Shown piece by piece: positions 1-8,177 of a stretch of 64,000 nucleotides of DNA. The translations under genes were made by a program, and so were the position numbers. A model generated the notes under the pieces. It had not been told where the DNA came from and did not search any database. It saw only the letters and a program-made list of their open reading frames with translations. The stretch's first letter is position 1; every line of letters starts with the position of its first letter. Source of the stretch: Planctomycetia bacterium (GTDB taxonomy: Bacteria > Planctomycetota > Planctomycetia > Pirellulales > PNKZ01); contig JAIOPP010000092.1 in NCBI GenBank assembly GCA_021413845.1, forward strand, positions 1 to 64,000, in the 5' to 3' direction.

Positions 1-1
1 C

Positions 2-103
2 ATAGACCAGCAACGCGTCGAAACCTACCGGAGGTCGGAGTCTCGTCTCCTCACACGGCTCAACATCGCACTAAGCGAAGAGATATTCAACGCGAAGTAT
101 TAG
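2..103 (+). CDS. C-terminal end of an unidentified protein (partial)
   Basis: Reading from base 2 gives 33 codons without a stop, ending at TAG 101-103. The peptide begins IDQQRVETY and ends EEIFNAKY. Its mixed charged and hydrophobic composition looks like a real protein tail rather than a random frame. The gene would enter from the left edge, so no function can be given. An inverted-repeat element begins four bases after the stop codon, which fits the intergenic placement of that repeat family elsewhere in the window. Confidence 0.35.
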   Translation: MDQQRVETYRRSESRLLTRLNIALSEEIFNAKY

Positions 104-106
104 GCC

Positions 107-280
107 AAAGTAGCAGGCACGTTCCACGTGCCGTCCGCCACGGTTGACTTTAAGCTACGAACAAGGATCGCCCTCAGATATGCATCTGAGGCTATTGAAA
201 GATGCCGAACGTGTTGCGATCGTGCGTCGCGCTCGAACGACGCACGTGGCGGACGGCACGTGGAACGTGCCTGCTACTTT
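107..280. repeat. MITE-like element with 35-bp perfect terminal inverted repeats
   Basis: Bases 107-141 and 246-280 are exact reverse complements over 35 bases, enclosing about 104 bases. Each arm itself carries a small hairpin, GGCACG-TTCCA-CGTGCC. No protein of recognisable kind lies inside. Related sequence occurs at 57307-57415 (shorter, 25-bp arms) and as a single end near 35157-35193. Size and structure resemble a non-autonomous miniature inverted-repeat element, but no target-site duplication is obvious and no transposase is present in the window. Confidence 0.7.
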
Positions 281-810
281 CAATCGTCGTTCACGACCAA
301 CCCCGGGAGCTTCGCGCAAAGGCGGGCCACGCCGTCGTCGGTTACTTGCGTCGCTTCGAGATCGAGCGTTTTTAAGTTCGTGAGCCCGGCAAGCACTTGC
401 AGTTGTTCGTCGTCGAGCGTGCAGTGAGAGATCTGCAGACGCCGCAAGCGATCGAGCGTGCCGATTTCCCCTAGTGCCTCGTTCGTCAGCAGGTTTCCTT
501 CGATCGTCAAATAAGACAGGACGGGCAGCAACCGCAGCTGCTCGAAATCTTCCAGCGTCAACTTCGGCGCGCTTCGGAGCGCCGTCGAGCCGGCGTGCGT
601 GCGCAGTTCCGCTTCGTTGAAGACGACGCCGAACGTCGGCCCGCTCAGCGACGGCAACGAACTGACCGTCGCCCCTCGGCCGACCAAATAAGCGACCACG
701 CTATTGCGTCGAAACTCTTCGCGCCACCGGTGCCCATACCAGGCGACCGGAATCGACACGACGACCACGAGCAGCAGCAACGTCCGCAGACGTATTTGGA
801 ATCGCGGCAT
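280..810 (-). CDS. small membrane-anchored leucine-rich-repeat-like protein
   Basis: This is 176 aa if started at the Met of MPRFQIRLRTLLLL; an upstream in-frame ATG at 885 is less likely because the added 25 residues are Arg/Cys-rich. The N-terminus has one hydrophobic segment (about residues 9-24) of the RTLLLLVVVV type that is frequent in planctomycete membrane proteins. The C-terminal half has LRR-like strands such as LTNLKTLDLEATQVTDDG, typical of the short leucine-rich repeats of this phylum. It is probably anchored in the cytoplasmic membrane with the LRR part outside. The stop codon abuts the end of the inverted-repeat element. Role unknown; protein-protein contact is an inference from the LRR fold. 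Confidence 0.6.
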   Translation of the reverse strand: MPRFQIRLRTLLLLVVVVSIPVAWYGHRWREEFRRNSVVAYLVGRGATVSSLPSLSGPTFGVVFNEAELRTHAGSTALRSAPKLTLEDFEQLRLLPVLSYLTIEGNLLTNEALGEIGTLDRLRRLQISHCTLDDEQLQVLAGLTNLKTLDLEATQVTDDGVARLCAKLPGLVVNDD

Positions 811-910
811 CTCCGTTCCCTTCGCCACTGAGCATCGACGGCGACATGCCCGCGACTCATGGGGCCCATAGGGCAAAGCCTTCAACTCGCCCTAGACTGT
901 ACAAACGCTA

Positions 911-939
911 TTGACTCTGTACGTGCGTATATTACAGTT
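911..939 (+). promoter_or_regulatory. putative lexA promoter overlapping a possible operator
   Basis: TTGACT (911-916) and TACAGT (934-939) are separated by 17 bases, a good sigma-70-type promoter for lexA. An imperfectly spaced inverted repeat, CTGTA (917-921) and TACAG (933-937), lies between and over these elements. CTGTAC also occurs at 897-902, exactly 20 bases before the copy at 917-922. LexA repressors commonly regulate themselves, so an operator is expected here, but the spacing does not match the E. coli or Gram-positive consensus. Confidence 0.45.
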
Positions 940-1071
940 ATCGTAGTCGGCAGCCGAGAAAGAGACTATTCGTTCTCTGTTTTTCACGGCTTTTGCTCCT
1001 AACGACCCTTTGTTCCTCATCTCGGCCTTTAGCCCGACGTTCGGCCGAATTTGCAAGGATGGATCCGAATC

Positions 1072-1680
1072 ATGGCGAATCTCGAAAGCCTGACCCCGCG
1101 ACAAAAAGAAGTCTACGAGCTGATCCGCGACAAGATCAAGGCTCGCGGCTACGGGCCGACGGTCCGTGAGATCGGCACGCACTTTAAGATCAGCTCTCCG
1201 AACGGCGTGATGTGCCACTTGAAGGCATTAGAGAAGAAGGGGCTCATTACCCGCGAGCCGAATATGTCGCGGGCGATCATGCTTGCCACCGAGACCTTCG
1301 ACTCGCAGCGGCCGGGCCTTCCCCTCCGAGGGCGCATCGCGGCCGGCATGCTGCACGAAGCGATCGAGCAGAGCGAAACCATCGACTTCGGCGAGTTGTT
1401 CGACTCCGACGACATGTTCGTCCTCGAAGTCTCGGGCGACTCGATGATCGAAGACCAGATCGCCGATGGCGATTACGTCGTGATCCGCAAGCAAGAGACG
1501 GCGACGAAAGGGCAGATCGTCGTCGCGCTGACCGACGAAAACGAAGCGACTCTCAAACGCTGGTATCCCGAGTCCGACCGAATTCGGCTCGAACCGGCCA
1601 ACTCGTCGATGAAGCCGATTTACGTGAAGAATGCCCGCGTGCTAGGAATCTGCGTCGGCGTCGTACGCAAGATGTCTTGA
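1072..1680 (+). CDS. lexA: LexA SOS repressor / self-cleaving protease
   Basis: LexA represses DNA-damage genes and cleaves itself when stimulated by RecA filaments. The start at 1072 (MANLESLTPRQ) gives 202 aa, the usual family length. An N-terminal winged-helix DNA-binding domain (about residues 1-70) is followed by the S24 peptidase domain. The Ala91-Gly92 cleavage bond in RIAAGM, the catalytic Ser124 in SGDSMIEDQ and Lys162 in EATLKRW are all present, so the protein should be functional. An in-frame ATG at 1051 would add seven residues and is less likely. It is transcribed alone; the promoter and a possible autoregulatory operator lie at 897-939, and a hairpin at 1711-1728 separates it from the convergent regulator gene. 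Confidence 0.95.
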   Translation: MANLESLTPRQKEVYELIRDKIKARGYGPTVREIGTHFKISSPNGVMCHLKALEKKGLITREPNMSRAIMLATETFDSQRPGLPLRGRIAAGMLHEAIEQSETIDFGELFDSDDMFVLEVSGDSMIEDQIADGDYVVIRKQETATKGQIVVALTDENEATLKRWYPESDRIRLEPANSSMKPIYVKNARVLGICVGVVRKMS

Positions 1681-1710
1681 GCCAGGACAGCACAAACCGC
1701 ACCGTCGCTC

Positions 1711-1728
1711 GCTTGCGATTTCGCAAGC
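1711..1728. terminator. hairpin between lexA and the convergent response regulator
   Basis: GCTTGCGA (1711-1718) and TCGCAAGC (1721-1728) form a perfect 8-bp stem with a two-base loop in the 73-base gap between convergent stop codons. There is no strong T tract on either side, so it may act as a weak bidirectional terminator or a 3'-end stabiliser. Confidence 0.4.
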
Positions 1729-1753
1729 CGTTTCCCCCGCGCACACCAAAAAC

Positions 1754-3217
1754 CTACCCAGCCTGTTCGAGCCCGCCGGCGTTTTGGCTTAGCTTGTTGT
1801 AGAGCGTCTTCAAGCTGATGCCGAGTTCTTCCGCCGCTTTCGGTTTGTTTCCCGAGTGCCGACTGAGCGCTTCGTGGATCGCCGCCATTTCGATTTCGCG
1901 CAGCGACGGGCCGGCAGCGTTCGTCTTGAAATGCGGACCGGGCACGACGCCCCCGCCCGAGACCATCCCTGCGGTGCTGGCCTGCGTCGTGTTCGGGACA
2001 GCAGTCGTGTTCGTAGCTTTCGTCGCCGGGGCGATGCCGAGCGTGGCCGGCGAGCGGTTGAATTTGCCCGGCAGATGTTTCACGCCGATCGGGCCGGAGT
2101 CGCACAGGATCGCGGCATGCTCGACGACGTTCGCCAACTCGCGGACGTTGCCCGGCCAGGCATACGCCTGCAACAAGCGCATCGTCTCCGCGTCGATCAA
2201 CACATCGTTCGATTTCGCCAACGGCCGAAAGCGAGACAATAAGTGCTGAGCCAACATCGGCACGTCTTCCGCATGTTCGCGCAGCGACGGAAGCGTGACC
2301 TCGAACGTGTTGATCCGGAACAATAAGTCTTGGCGGAAATCTCCGGCCGCGACCATCTGTTCCAATTGCCGGTGCGTAGCGCAAAGAATACGGACGTCGA
2401 CGACGAACGAATTGTTGTCACCCACGCGCCGCACTTCGCCGCATTCTAACACGCGCAGCAACTTCGCTTGCATCGACTTCGGCAACTCGCCGATTTCATC
2501 GAGAAACAACGTGCCGCCGTCGGCGACTTCGAAGAGCCCGAGCCGGTGGTCGTCGGCCCCGGTGAAGGCCCCTTTGCGATGTCCGAAGAGCTCGCTTTCG
2601 ATCAAGTTTTCCGGCAGCGCTCCGCAATTGACCGCCACGAACGGCTTCTCCGCCCGCAGGCTTTGTTCGTGAATCGAGCGGGCCACGAGCTCCTTGCCGG
2701 TGCCCGTCTCGCCGAGAATCAGCACCGTCGACTCGGTCGGCGCGACGCGCTTCACCATCGACCGGACTTGGTTCATCGACGCGGAATCGCCGATGAGCTG
2801 CGTCTTCCCTTCGACGCGTTCGAGTCGGCGCCGCAAGGCGCGAAACTGATTCAGCCATTGGCGGCGCTCCGCGGCTCGCTCCAACATGGCCGAAAGATCC
2901 GTCATCTTAAAAGGCTTCGTCATATAGTCGAACGCGCCGAGCCGAACCGCGGCGATCGCGGAATCGAGCGTCGACTTGCCCGTGAGCACGACCGCTTCGA
3001 CCGTCGGATCGAGTTCCTTGGCCCGCGCGATCACTTGAATGCCGTTCAGGCCCGGCATGTCGAGGTCGAGAATCAAGCAGTCGTAGCTGTTCTTCTCGAG
3101 CGCAGCGACTGCCGTCAGGCCGTCGGGACACACCGTGACCTCGTGCCCGAGGCGCGGCAGCTCCAAGCTCATGAGCTGTTGCAAATGGGCTTCGTCGTCG
3201 GCGAAGAGCAACTTCAT
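1754..3217 (-). CDS. NtrC-family sigma-54-dependent response regulator
   Basis: 487 aa in the classical order. The receiver domain (residues 1-118) has the acidic pair D7/D8, phospho-acceptor Asp51 in LDLDMPG and the conserved TKP lysine near 101. The AAA+ domain has Walker A GETGTGKE (169-176), GAFTGA (216-221), the loop that touches sigma-54, and Walker B LFLDE (about 237-241). The C-terminus is a Fis-type helix-turn-helix (KAAEELGISLKTLYNKL). It therefore activates sigma-54 promoters when phosphorylated. The start lies four bases after the stop of the upstream histidine kinase, so the two form an operon and almost certainly a cognate pair. Target genes are not evident here. An Ala/Thr/Val-rich linker near residues 395-440 separates the AAA+ and HTH domains. 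Confidence 0.93.
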   Translation of the reverse strand: MKLLFADDEAHLQQLMSLELPRLGHEVTVCPDGLTAVAALEKNSYDCLILDLDMPGLNGIQVIARAKELDPTVEAVVLTGKSTLDSAIAAVRLGAFDYMTKPFKMTDLSAMLERAAERRQWLNQFRALRRRLERVEGKTQLIGDSASMNQVRSMVKRVAPTESTVLILGETGTGKELVARSIHEQSLRAEKPFVAVNCGALPENLIESELFGHRKGAFTGADDHRLGLFEVADGGTLFLDEIGELPKSMQAKLLRVLECGEVRRVGDNNSFVVDVRILCATHRQLEQMVAAGDFRQDLLFRINTFEVTLPSLREHAEDVPMLAQHLLSRFRPLAKSNDVLIDAETMRLLQAYAWPGNVRELANVVEHAAILCDSGPIGVKHLPGKFNRSPATLGIAPATKATNTTAVPNTTQASTAGMVSGGGVVPGPHFKTNAAGPSLREIEMAAIHEALSRHSGNKPKAAEELGISLKTLYNKLSQNAGGLEQAG

Positions 3218-3221
3218 TTTC

Positions 3222-4838
3222 TTAAGCGGCTTTGTGGCGATGGCTCTGCTCCTTCATGGTTGGTGCGGTCGGCAAGCGCAACCGGAATTGCGAGCCGGTG
3301 CCGGGCCCTTCGCTGTGCGCAAGAATAGTTCCTTGATGATCGGCGACGATCCGATAGCTGATCGAGAGCCCGAGACCCGTTCCTTGGCCGCTGCGGCGGC
3401 GCGTGAAGAACGGCTCGAACAGATGCGTGCGGACCTCTTCCGTCATGCCGCAACCGTTGTCGGTAAACACGATTTCGACCTCGCCGGGCCGCGTGCCGAT
3501 CTCGATCTTCACACGGCCGTCGTCGTCGAGGCTATCGAGCGCATTGGTTACGAGATTGAGCACGACTTGCTTGATCTCGCGCCCGTCGACAACCGCATAT
3601 ACAGGTAATCCGGCGGCGAACTCGATCCGTTTCGCGTGGTACTGGCCTACGTGTCGGACCATTTCGACGACGTCTTGAATCAAGGCGCGAATGTCGGTCG
3701 TGCTCCGTTGGGAATCGCCGATGCGCGAAAAGTCGAGTAGCTTTTCGGTGATCCCTTTGCAGCGAAAGGCCTCTTTCTCGATCATGCCGAGATAGGTGTC
3801 GATGATCTTATGGTCGGGATCGTCGGCGTTGAGCAGCGGCGTGACGCGCTCGTGCAAGCTCTCCGCGCAGACGGCGATCGACGCCAACGGATTGTTGATC
3901 TCATGGGCCACGCCGGCGGCGAGGAAACCGACGCTCGCCAACTGCTCGCCGCGGATCACTTGCTGCGTCCGTTCGGCGACCTCTTCGTCGAGCTTGTTGT
4001 TGATCTCCAAGAAACGATTAGTCATCGCGTTCAGGTTGCGGGCCAATTCCGACATCTCGTCGTGCGTTTCGAGCCGGATGCGATAAGAGAAATATCCCGT
4101 CGCGATGCGACGCGAACCGCTGATCAGTTTCCTAAGCGGCCGGAAAATCCAACGATAGAACAGGTAGATCAACCAAGCGGTGAACAGCACCGTCGTGGCG
4201 GATGTGATCCAGGCGAAGAAGATGAGAGTGCGATATTGCACACGCGCGTCCTCGACGGACTCTTCGATGTTTTCATGCAGAAACGTCGGCAAACGCGAGG
4301 CGAGCATTTGCAAGCGATCGACCTCGGCGGTCATGCGCAACGCGATGTCGGGATCGAAATGCCAGCGCTCGAGATCGTTTAAGCGCTCGATCTCGGCCAT
4401 CGTCTTGAGAATGGCGTACGTGCTTTCTTGCTCTTGCCGGCTATCGTTCATCGGCAGGCCGAAGTCGTACGTCAGGCCGTCGTGAATGCGCGCCTGGTAT
4501 TTTTCGAAGACGTCGCGCGAGGCGGCGACCTTGCGAGTGAGGCCGCGAGCGAGCATCGCGGCTCGTTCGTCGCGCGCTTGAGCGGCAAACGGCTCGGTCT
4601 TATTAGGGAGCGTGCTGGCTTCTTTACGCTCGGCATACCAGAGCAACCGCAGTTCGCCAGCCGCTTTGCTGAAATCGTTGGCAAGCGGCAACTCAGGCAC
4701 GCGGCGATAGAGACTGCGCACGATGCAGCGGTAGGCGTAGAGTCCGTGAATGGCGTTCCACGAGAGGGTGCCGACGACGACGACCAACAGCGCAAGCACG
4801 AAATAGAGCTTATTGCGAATCGTCCAGTTGTAGAGCAA
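3222..4838 (-). CDS. membrane sensor histidine kinase, partner of the NtrC-type regulator
   Basis: 538 aa. A first transmembrane helix (about 10-28), an extracytoplasmic region of roughly 175 residues and a second helix (about 205-227) are followed by HAMP (about 228-282), a short coiled coil, HisKA with phospho-acceptor His312 in GVAHEINNPLAS, and an HATPase domain with DNGCGM and GQGTGLGLSI. The sensor region is not recognised. The start is TTG at 4838, supported by a perfect AAGGAGG ribosome site six to seven bases upstream. That site lies in the loop of a short hairpin (4841-4856), which could modulate translation. The gene is upstream of, and almost contiguous with, the response regulator. 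The neighbouring phosphatase gene is divergent. Confidence 0.92.
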   Translation of the reverse strand: MLYNWTIRNKLYFVLALLVVVVGTLSWNAIHGLYAYRCIVRSLYRRVPELPLANDFSKAAGELRLLWYAERKEASTLPNKTEPFAAQARDERAAMLARGLTRKVAASRDVFEKYQARIHDGLTYDFGLPMNDSRQEQESTYAILKTMAEIERLNDLERWHFDPDIALRMTAEVDRLQMLASRLPTFLHENIEESVEDARVQYRTLIFFAWITSATTVLFTAWLIYLFYRWIFRPLRKLISGSRRIATGYFSYRIRLETHDEMSELARNLNAMTNRFLEINNKLDEEVAERTQQVIRGEQLASVGFLAAGVAHEINNPLASIAVCAESLHERVTPLLNADDPDHKIIDTYLGMIEKEAFRCKGITEKLLDFSRIGDSQRSTTDIRALIQDVVEMVRHVGQYHAKRIEFAAGLPVYAVVDGREIKQVVLNLVTNALDSLDDDGRVKIEIGTRPGEVEIVFTDNGCGMTEEVRTHLFEPFFTRRRSGQGTGLGLSISYRIVADHQGTILAHSEGPGTGSQFRLRLPTAPTMKEQSHRHKAA

Positions 4839-4840
4839 CG

Positions 4841-4908
4841 GCGACCTCCTTGTCGCATCGGCCGAACATGCCGTAGCGATTCCACCGCGGCGACTTCCAT
4901 GTCGCTAC
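4841..4908. repeat. paired hairpins upstream of the histidine kinase, one presenting its Shine-Dalgarno
   Basis: Read on the + strand, GCGAC-CTCCTT-GTCGC lies at 4841-4856 and GCGAC-TTCCAT-GTCGC at 4890-4905. A longer pairing, GTAGCGA (4873-4879) with TCGCTAC (4902-4908), encloses the second one. On the minus strand the first loop reads AAGGAG, part of the kinase gene's ribosome-binding site. The rest of the 343-base divergent gap up to 5181 shows nothing else recognisable. Confidence 0.5.
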
Positions 4909-5181
4909 GATTTCCAACCCATCACGACCCACGCCGGCAATGCATTCACCGCACGAGTCCGTGGCTTTCGCCGAGGCTCACGCGGGCAGGGCGGGAGTGT
5001 AGCAGCGTCGGACGCAGCCGCCAATATGCATCGCGTGCCGATCGCAGTCGCGATCGGCTGCGAGTCGCGTTGCAAGGCCCGATCGATTGTGATACCGTTC
5101 GCCCGCCTCGGCCGATGCCGGCAAACAGCATGCGCCGGCATTTTCGAATTACTCGCTTATCACGCGCTTCCTCAGAGCATT

Positions 5182-6576
5182 ATGACCTTCGGAAAATCGA
5201 CCGCCTCCGCAACCTCCGCTGCGCGAAATGAGAGCGCGAACGTTGAGCTTGCGCGCCAACGGCGCCGCCGGCGAATCGCCTGCCTCATGCCGTTGCTGGT
5301 GGTCATGGCGTTTGCGGGCTACGGAGCCTTTTGGCGTTACCATCTCAAGCGCTTTCAAACGGTCTCCGAAGGGGTCTTCTATCGCGTGGCGCAGCCGACG
5401 GAAATCGGCATGCGCCATTTGATTCATCATCACGGCATTAAAACCGTGGTGAGCTTGCAACTTTTCGACTTCCGGCTGCACGGCGGATTTCTCGATCCCG
5501 GCTCTCCCAACGGCCGTAAGGAAGCGGAATTCACCGAAGCTCTCGGGGCCCATCACGTGCAATGGCCGATGGGAACCGAAAAGAGTTGGCCTTGGCTCTC
5601 GCCTTGGCAGTTCGAAGAATTTTTTCGCCTCGTCGACGATCCAACGAACCATCCGATCATCGTGCATTGCATGGGGGGTCGCCATCGAACCGGAACCCTC
5701 TCGGCGCTGTATCGCTTAGAGTTCGACGGCTGGACGCCCGAAGATACGCTGCGGGAAATGTATTCCTTCAATTTCGGCGGCGCGATCAATTGCCAAGAAC
5801 ACAACCTCACGACGTACGTCCGCCGCGGACGCCCGAGCGGCGAACAGTGGCAAGCCTTGAGCGCCGCGTTCGGTCCGTCGGCCGGCGAACCCGCCCTAGT
5901 CGACTATGCCGATTTAGTTCGTCGCCTCCGGAAGGCCACGCCCGACAGTCGCCTGAAACACGAATTCGGGCGTTATCTAGCAGCCGGACAACCGTTCGCG
6001 CCGACACTCGCCGAACGGGTCATCGAATCGCCGCGCGATCCGCATGCCGCCGCCGCGACCGATCTCGCGAAGCGCACGCTCGTCGGACAGGCAGCCACGC
6101 CGGAGAAAGTCGACGACGCGGCAGTCGTGTCGTCGACCGCGCTGATCGCCGATTACGGAACGCCGGCCGAGCAGCAATATCTCCTCGAACTGCTTCAGCG
6201 CGAGACGCGCACCCCGGCCCCTTCGGCATTCTACGAGTCGCTCGCCCGCGGAGCGACGAATCGCTACACGCCGAACCGGATCGCATTCTTGCGCCCGTTG
6301 ATCGACGACCAGCGACAACGCATCGGTCCTTCGAGCAAGCGCTATCGCTATTGCGACACCGCGGTGATTCGCTTGGCTGCCATTACCGACTCGCTCGCGA
6401 CCGGCGGTTGGTCGGAGCAACACGTCGCCGCCGAAGGAAGACAGATCGCGCTGAAATGGTTCGACGAAAACGAGAACCAAAACAAGCTCTCCACCTTGCT
6501 GCCGCCGACCGGGCGCAACGTGGTGCAAGTCGGCGAAGGGCCGAAGCAAGAAGACCTTTCCCGCATGCGCCGGTAA
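5182..6576 (+). CDS. membrane-anchored tyrosine/dual-specificity-type phosphatase
   Basis: 464 aa from ATG 5182 (MTFGKS); earlier in-frame codons give an implausible Cys/Arg-rich extension. A basic RQRRRRR stretch is followed by one transmembrane helix (about residues 33-50), so the catalytic part faces outward or into the paryphoplasm. The phosphatase core has the CX5R signature HCMGGRHRTG with Cys163 and Arg169. The upstream VFYRVAQPTEIGMRHLIHHHGIK-type region, read in pieces, matches the N-terminal part of DSP/PTP-like families. The C-terminal 230 residues are helical and unrecognised. It could act on phosphoproteins or on phosphoinositide- or sugar-phosphate-like substrates. It is divergent from the two-component operon and convergent with a PP2C phosphatase 22 bases away. 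Confidence 0.75.
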   Translation: MTFGKSTASATSAARNESANVELARQRRRRRIACLMPLLVVMAFAGYGAFWRYHLKRFQTVSEGVFYRVAQPTEIGMRHLIHHHGIKTVVSLQLFDFRLHGGFLDPGSPNGRKEAEFTEALGAHHVQWPMGTEKSWPWLSPWQFEEFFRLVDDPTNHPIIVHCMGGRHRTGTLSALYRLEFDGWTPEDTLREMYSFNFGGAINCQEHNLTTYVRRGRPSGEQWQALSAAFGPSAGEPALVDYADLVRRLRKATPDSRLKHEFGRYLAAGQPFAPTLAERVIESPRDPHAAAATDLAKRTLVGQAATPEKVDDAAVVSSTALIADYGTPAEQQYLLELLQRETRTPAPSAFYESLARGATNRYTPNRIAFLRPLIDDQRQRIGPSSKRYRYCDTAVIRLAAITDSLATGGWSEQHVAAEGRQIALKWFDENENQNKLSTLLPPTGRNVVQVGEGPKQEDLSRMRR

Positions 6577-6598
6577 AGCAACAGGACCGGCGGCGAGC

Positions 6599-7894
6599 TT
6601 AATCGTCGAGGATCGTCGACTCGGGCTGTTTTTGCGTACGCTGTCGGCGCAGCTCGTTCATCAAGAAATTGAGCGCGTAACAATAGCGGCGCACCGCTCC
6701 GGGCAGATCCGCCGACTTCTTCGCAGCGATCGCCGTTTCGCAGGTCCGGTCGTATTGCTGCCAATTGATCTGATATTTCTGCTGCACCGCCGTCTCGCGC
6801 AACCGCGTCGTCAGGGCTGAGAGTTTGTCGAGAAACTCTTCGTTTACCGGGCAGACGAGCGACGTATGCGGGCCGCGCCCTAGTTCGCCGCCGCGCCAAG
6901 CGCGCACCGAGCGGCCGCTAGTCCCTTTCGCAAACGCAAACAGTCCGAGCAACACGGCGACCGCCGTCGACGCGAGGCCGGGAATCGTTTTTCCGGTGAG
7001 CGAAAGCATCGCTCCCAAGAGCGCAGTGACTCCTATCCCGGCCCACACGAAAGGGCTGACCGAGTCGGAACCATCACCGCGAGCCGGCATCTTCGGCGGC
7101 ACGGCATTCTTCACGCGCGAGAGATCGAGCACCTTCACGACGACGACCGTGATGTTATCCGGCCCGCCGCGCAAGTTGGCTAAGTCGACGAACGTCTGAA
7201 CCGCTTCTTGCGGCGTGAGGCAGCCGAGCAGCGCGCCGATTTCATCGTCTTCGACTTGCCCGCTCAAGCCGTCGCTACACAGCATGAAGGTATCGCCCGG
7301 CACCAGCGGAAACGGTCCTTCGAGATCGATCTGGACGTTGGGATCGTGCCCCAACGAACGCGTGATGTAGTTCTTCGGAATATGGTCGGGCACTTCGGTG
7401 CCGGTCGACTTCGCCGCGGCGCGCATCTCCCACACGACGCTATGATCGAACGTGAGTTGCTCCAGCCGGTTGCCGCGCAAGCGATAGACACGGCTATCGC
7501 CGACGTGCCCGCACATCGCCCCTTGCGGCAACAGCACGAGCACGCTCGTCGTGGTCCCCATCCCTTTGAAGTCGGGATTATTCGAGCCGCGTTCGAAGAT
7601 TCGGCGGTTCCCCTCGGCCAGCGCAAACTTCAGCGAGGTGGGGGCCGGCGCGTCGGGCTGCTTGAAATACTCGAGCGGCACGGTGTCGACCGAGATCTTG
7701 CTCGCCAGTTCCCCGGCCGCGTGACGGCCCATGCCGTCGGCCACCATGAACAAGTGGCCGCGTCGAAAGAAATCGACTTCGGTTCCGGCCAACATGCAGG
7801 CCTTCGAGTCCTGATTATTGGCGCGGCGCAAACCGACGTCCGTCAGTTCCGCATATTCGATGAAGTCTTGCCAATATCCGGCGGGATTTTGCAT
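6599..7894 (-). CDS. PP2C-type Ser/Thr protein phosphatase with C-terminal membrane region
   Basis: 431 aa. The N-terminal 250 residues are a PPM/PP2C phosphatase of the bacterial Stp/PrpC type: TDVGLRRANNQDS, VADGMGRHAAGE, GHVGDSRVYRLR, LCSDGLSGQVEDDE and GGPDNITVVVV carry the metal-binding aspartates. Two hydrophobic segments (about 285-305 and 311-327) follow, then a helical tail of about 100 residues. It would dephosphorylate Ser/Thr phosphoproteins and usually counteracts Hanks-type kinases, although none lies in this window. Transcribed alone. Confidence 0.9.
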   Translation of the reverse strand: MQNPAGYWQDFIEYAELTDVGLRRANNQDSKACMLAGTEVDFFRRGHLFMVADGMGRHAAGELASKISVDTVPLEYFKQPDAPAPTSLKFALAEGNRRIFERGSNNPDFKGMGTTTSVLVLLPQGAMCGHVGDSRVYRLRGNRLEQLTFDHSVVWEMRAAAKSTGTEVPDHIPKNYITRSLGHDPNVQIDLEGPFPLVPGDTFMLCSDGLSGQVEDDEIGALLGCLTPQEAVQTFVDLANLRGGPDNITVVVVKVLDLSRVKNAVPPKMPARGDGSDSVSPFVWAGIGVTALLGAMLSLTGKTIPGLASTAVAVLLGLFAFAKGTSGRSVRAWRGGELGRGPHTSLVCPVNEEFLDKLSALTTRLRETAVQQKYQINWQQYDRTCETAIAAKKSADLPGAVRRYCYALNFLMNELRRQRTQKQPESTILDD

Positions 7895-8177
7895 GTTGCC
7901 GTGCGACGAGGAAACAGCCGGAATCTAGGGTAGGTAAAGCTCAAAGTGCGATTTCGATCGTGCCGGCTGGTTCAGTATAGCCAGCAAATAAACTAGTTCC
8001 TATATGTGGTACGTGAAACCCCAAGGAAAAGCCTTAGGCCGTCCGCTTCGCCTCGGTCGCTCGAATCGACCTGGAACCGATCGGCCGTCGTCCCTATACT
8101 CCCGCCTCATTTCCCCCGCGATCGCCTCCCCGATCGTCACGTCGCTTCCGTTTTTTCGTCCCCCGGGCTCGCGCAGC

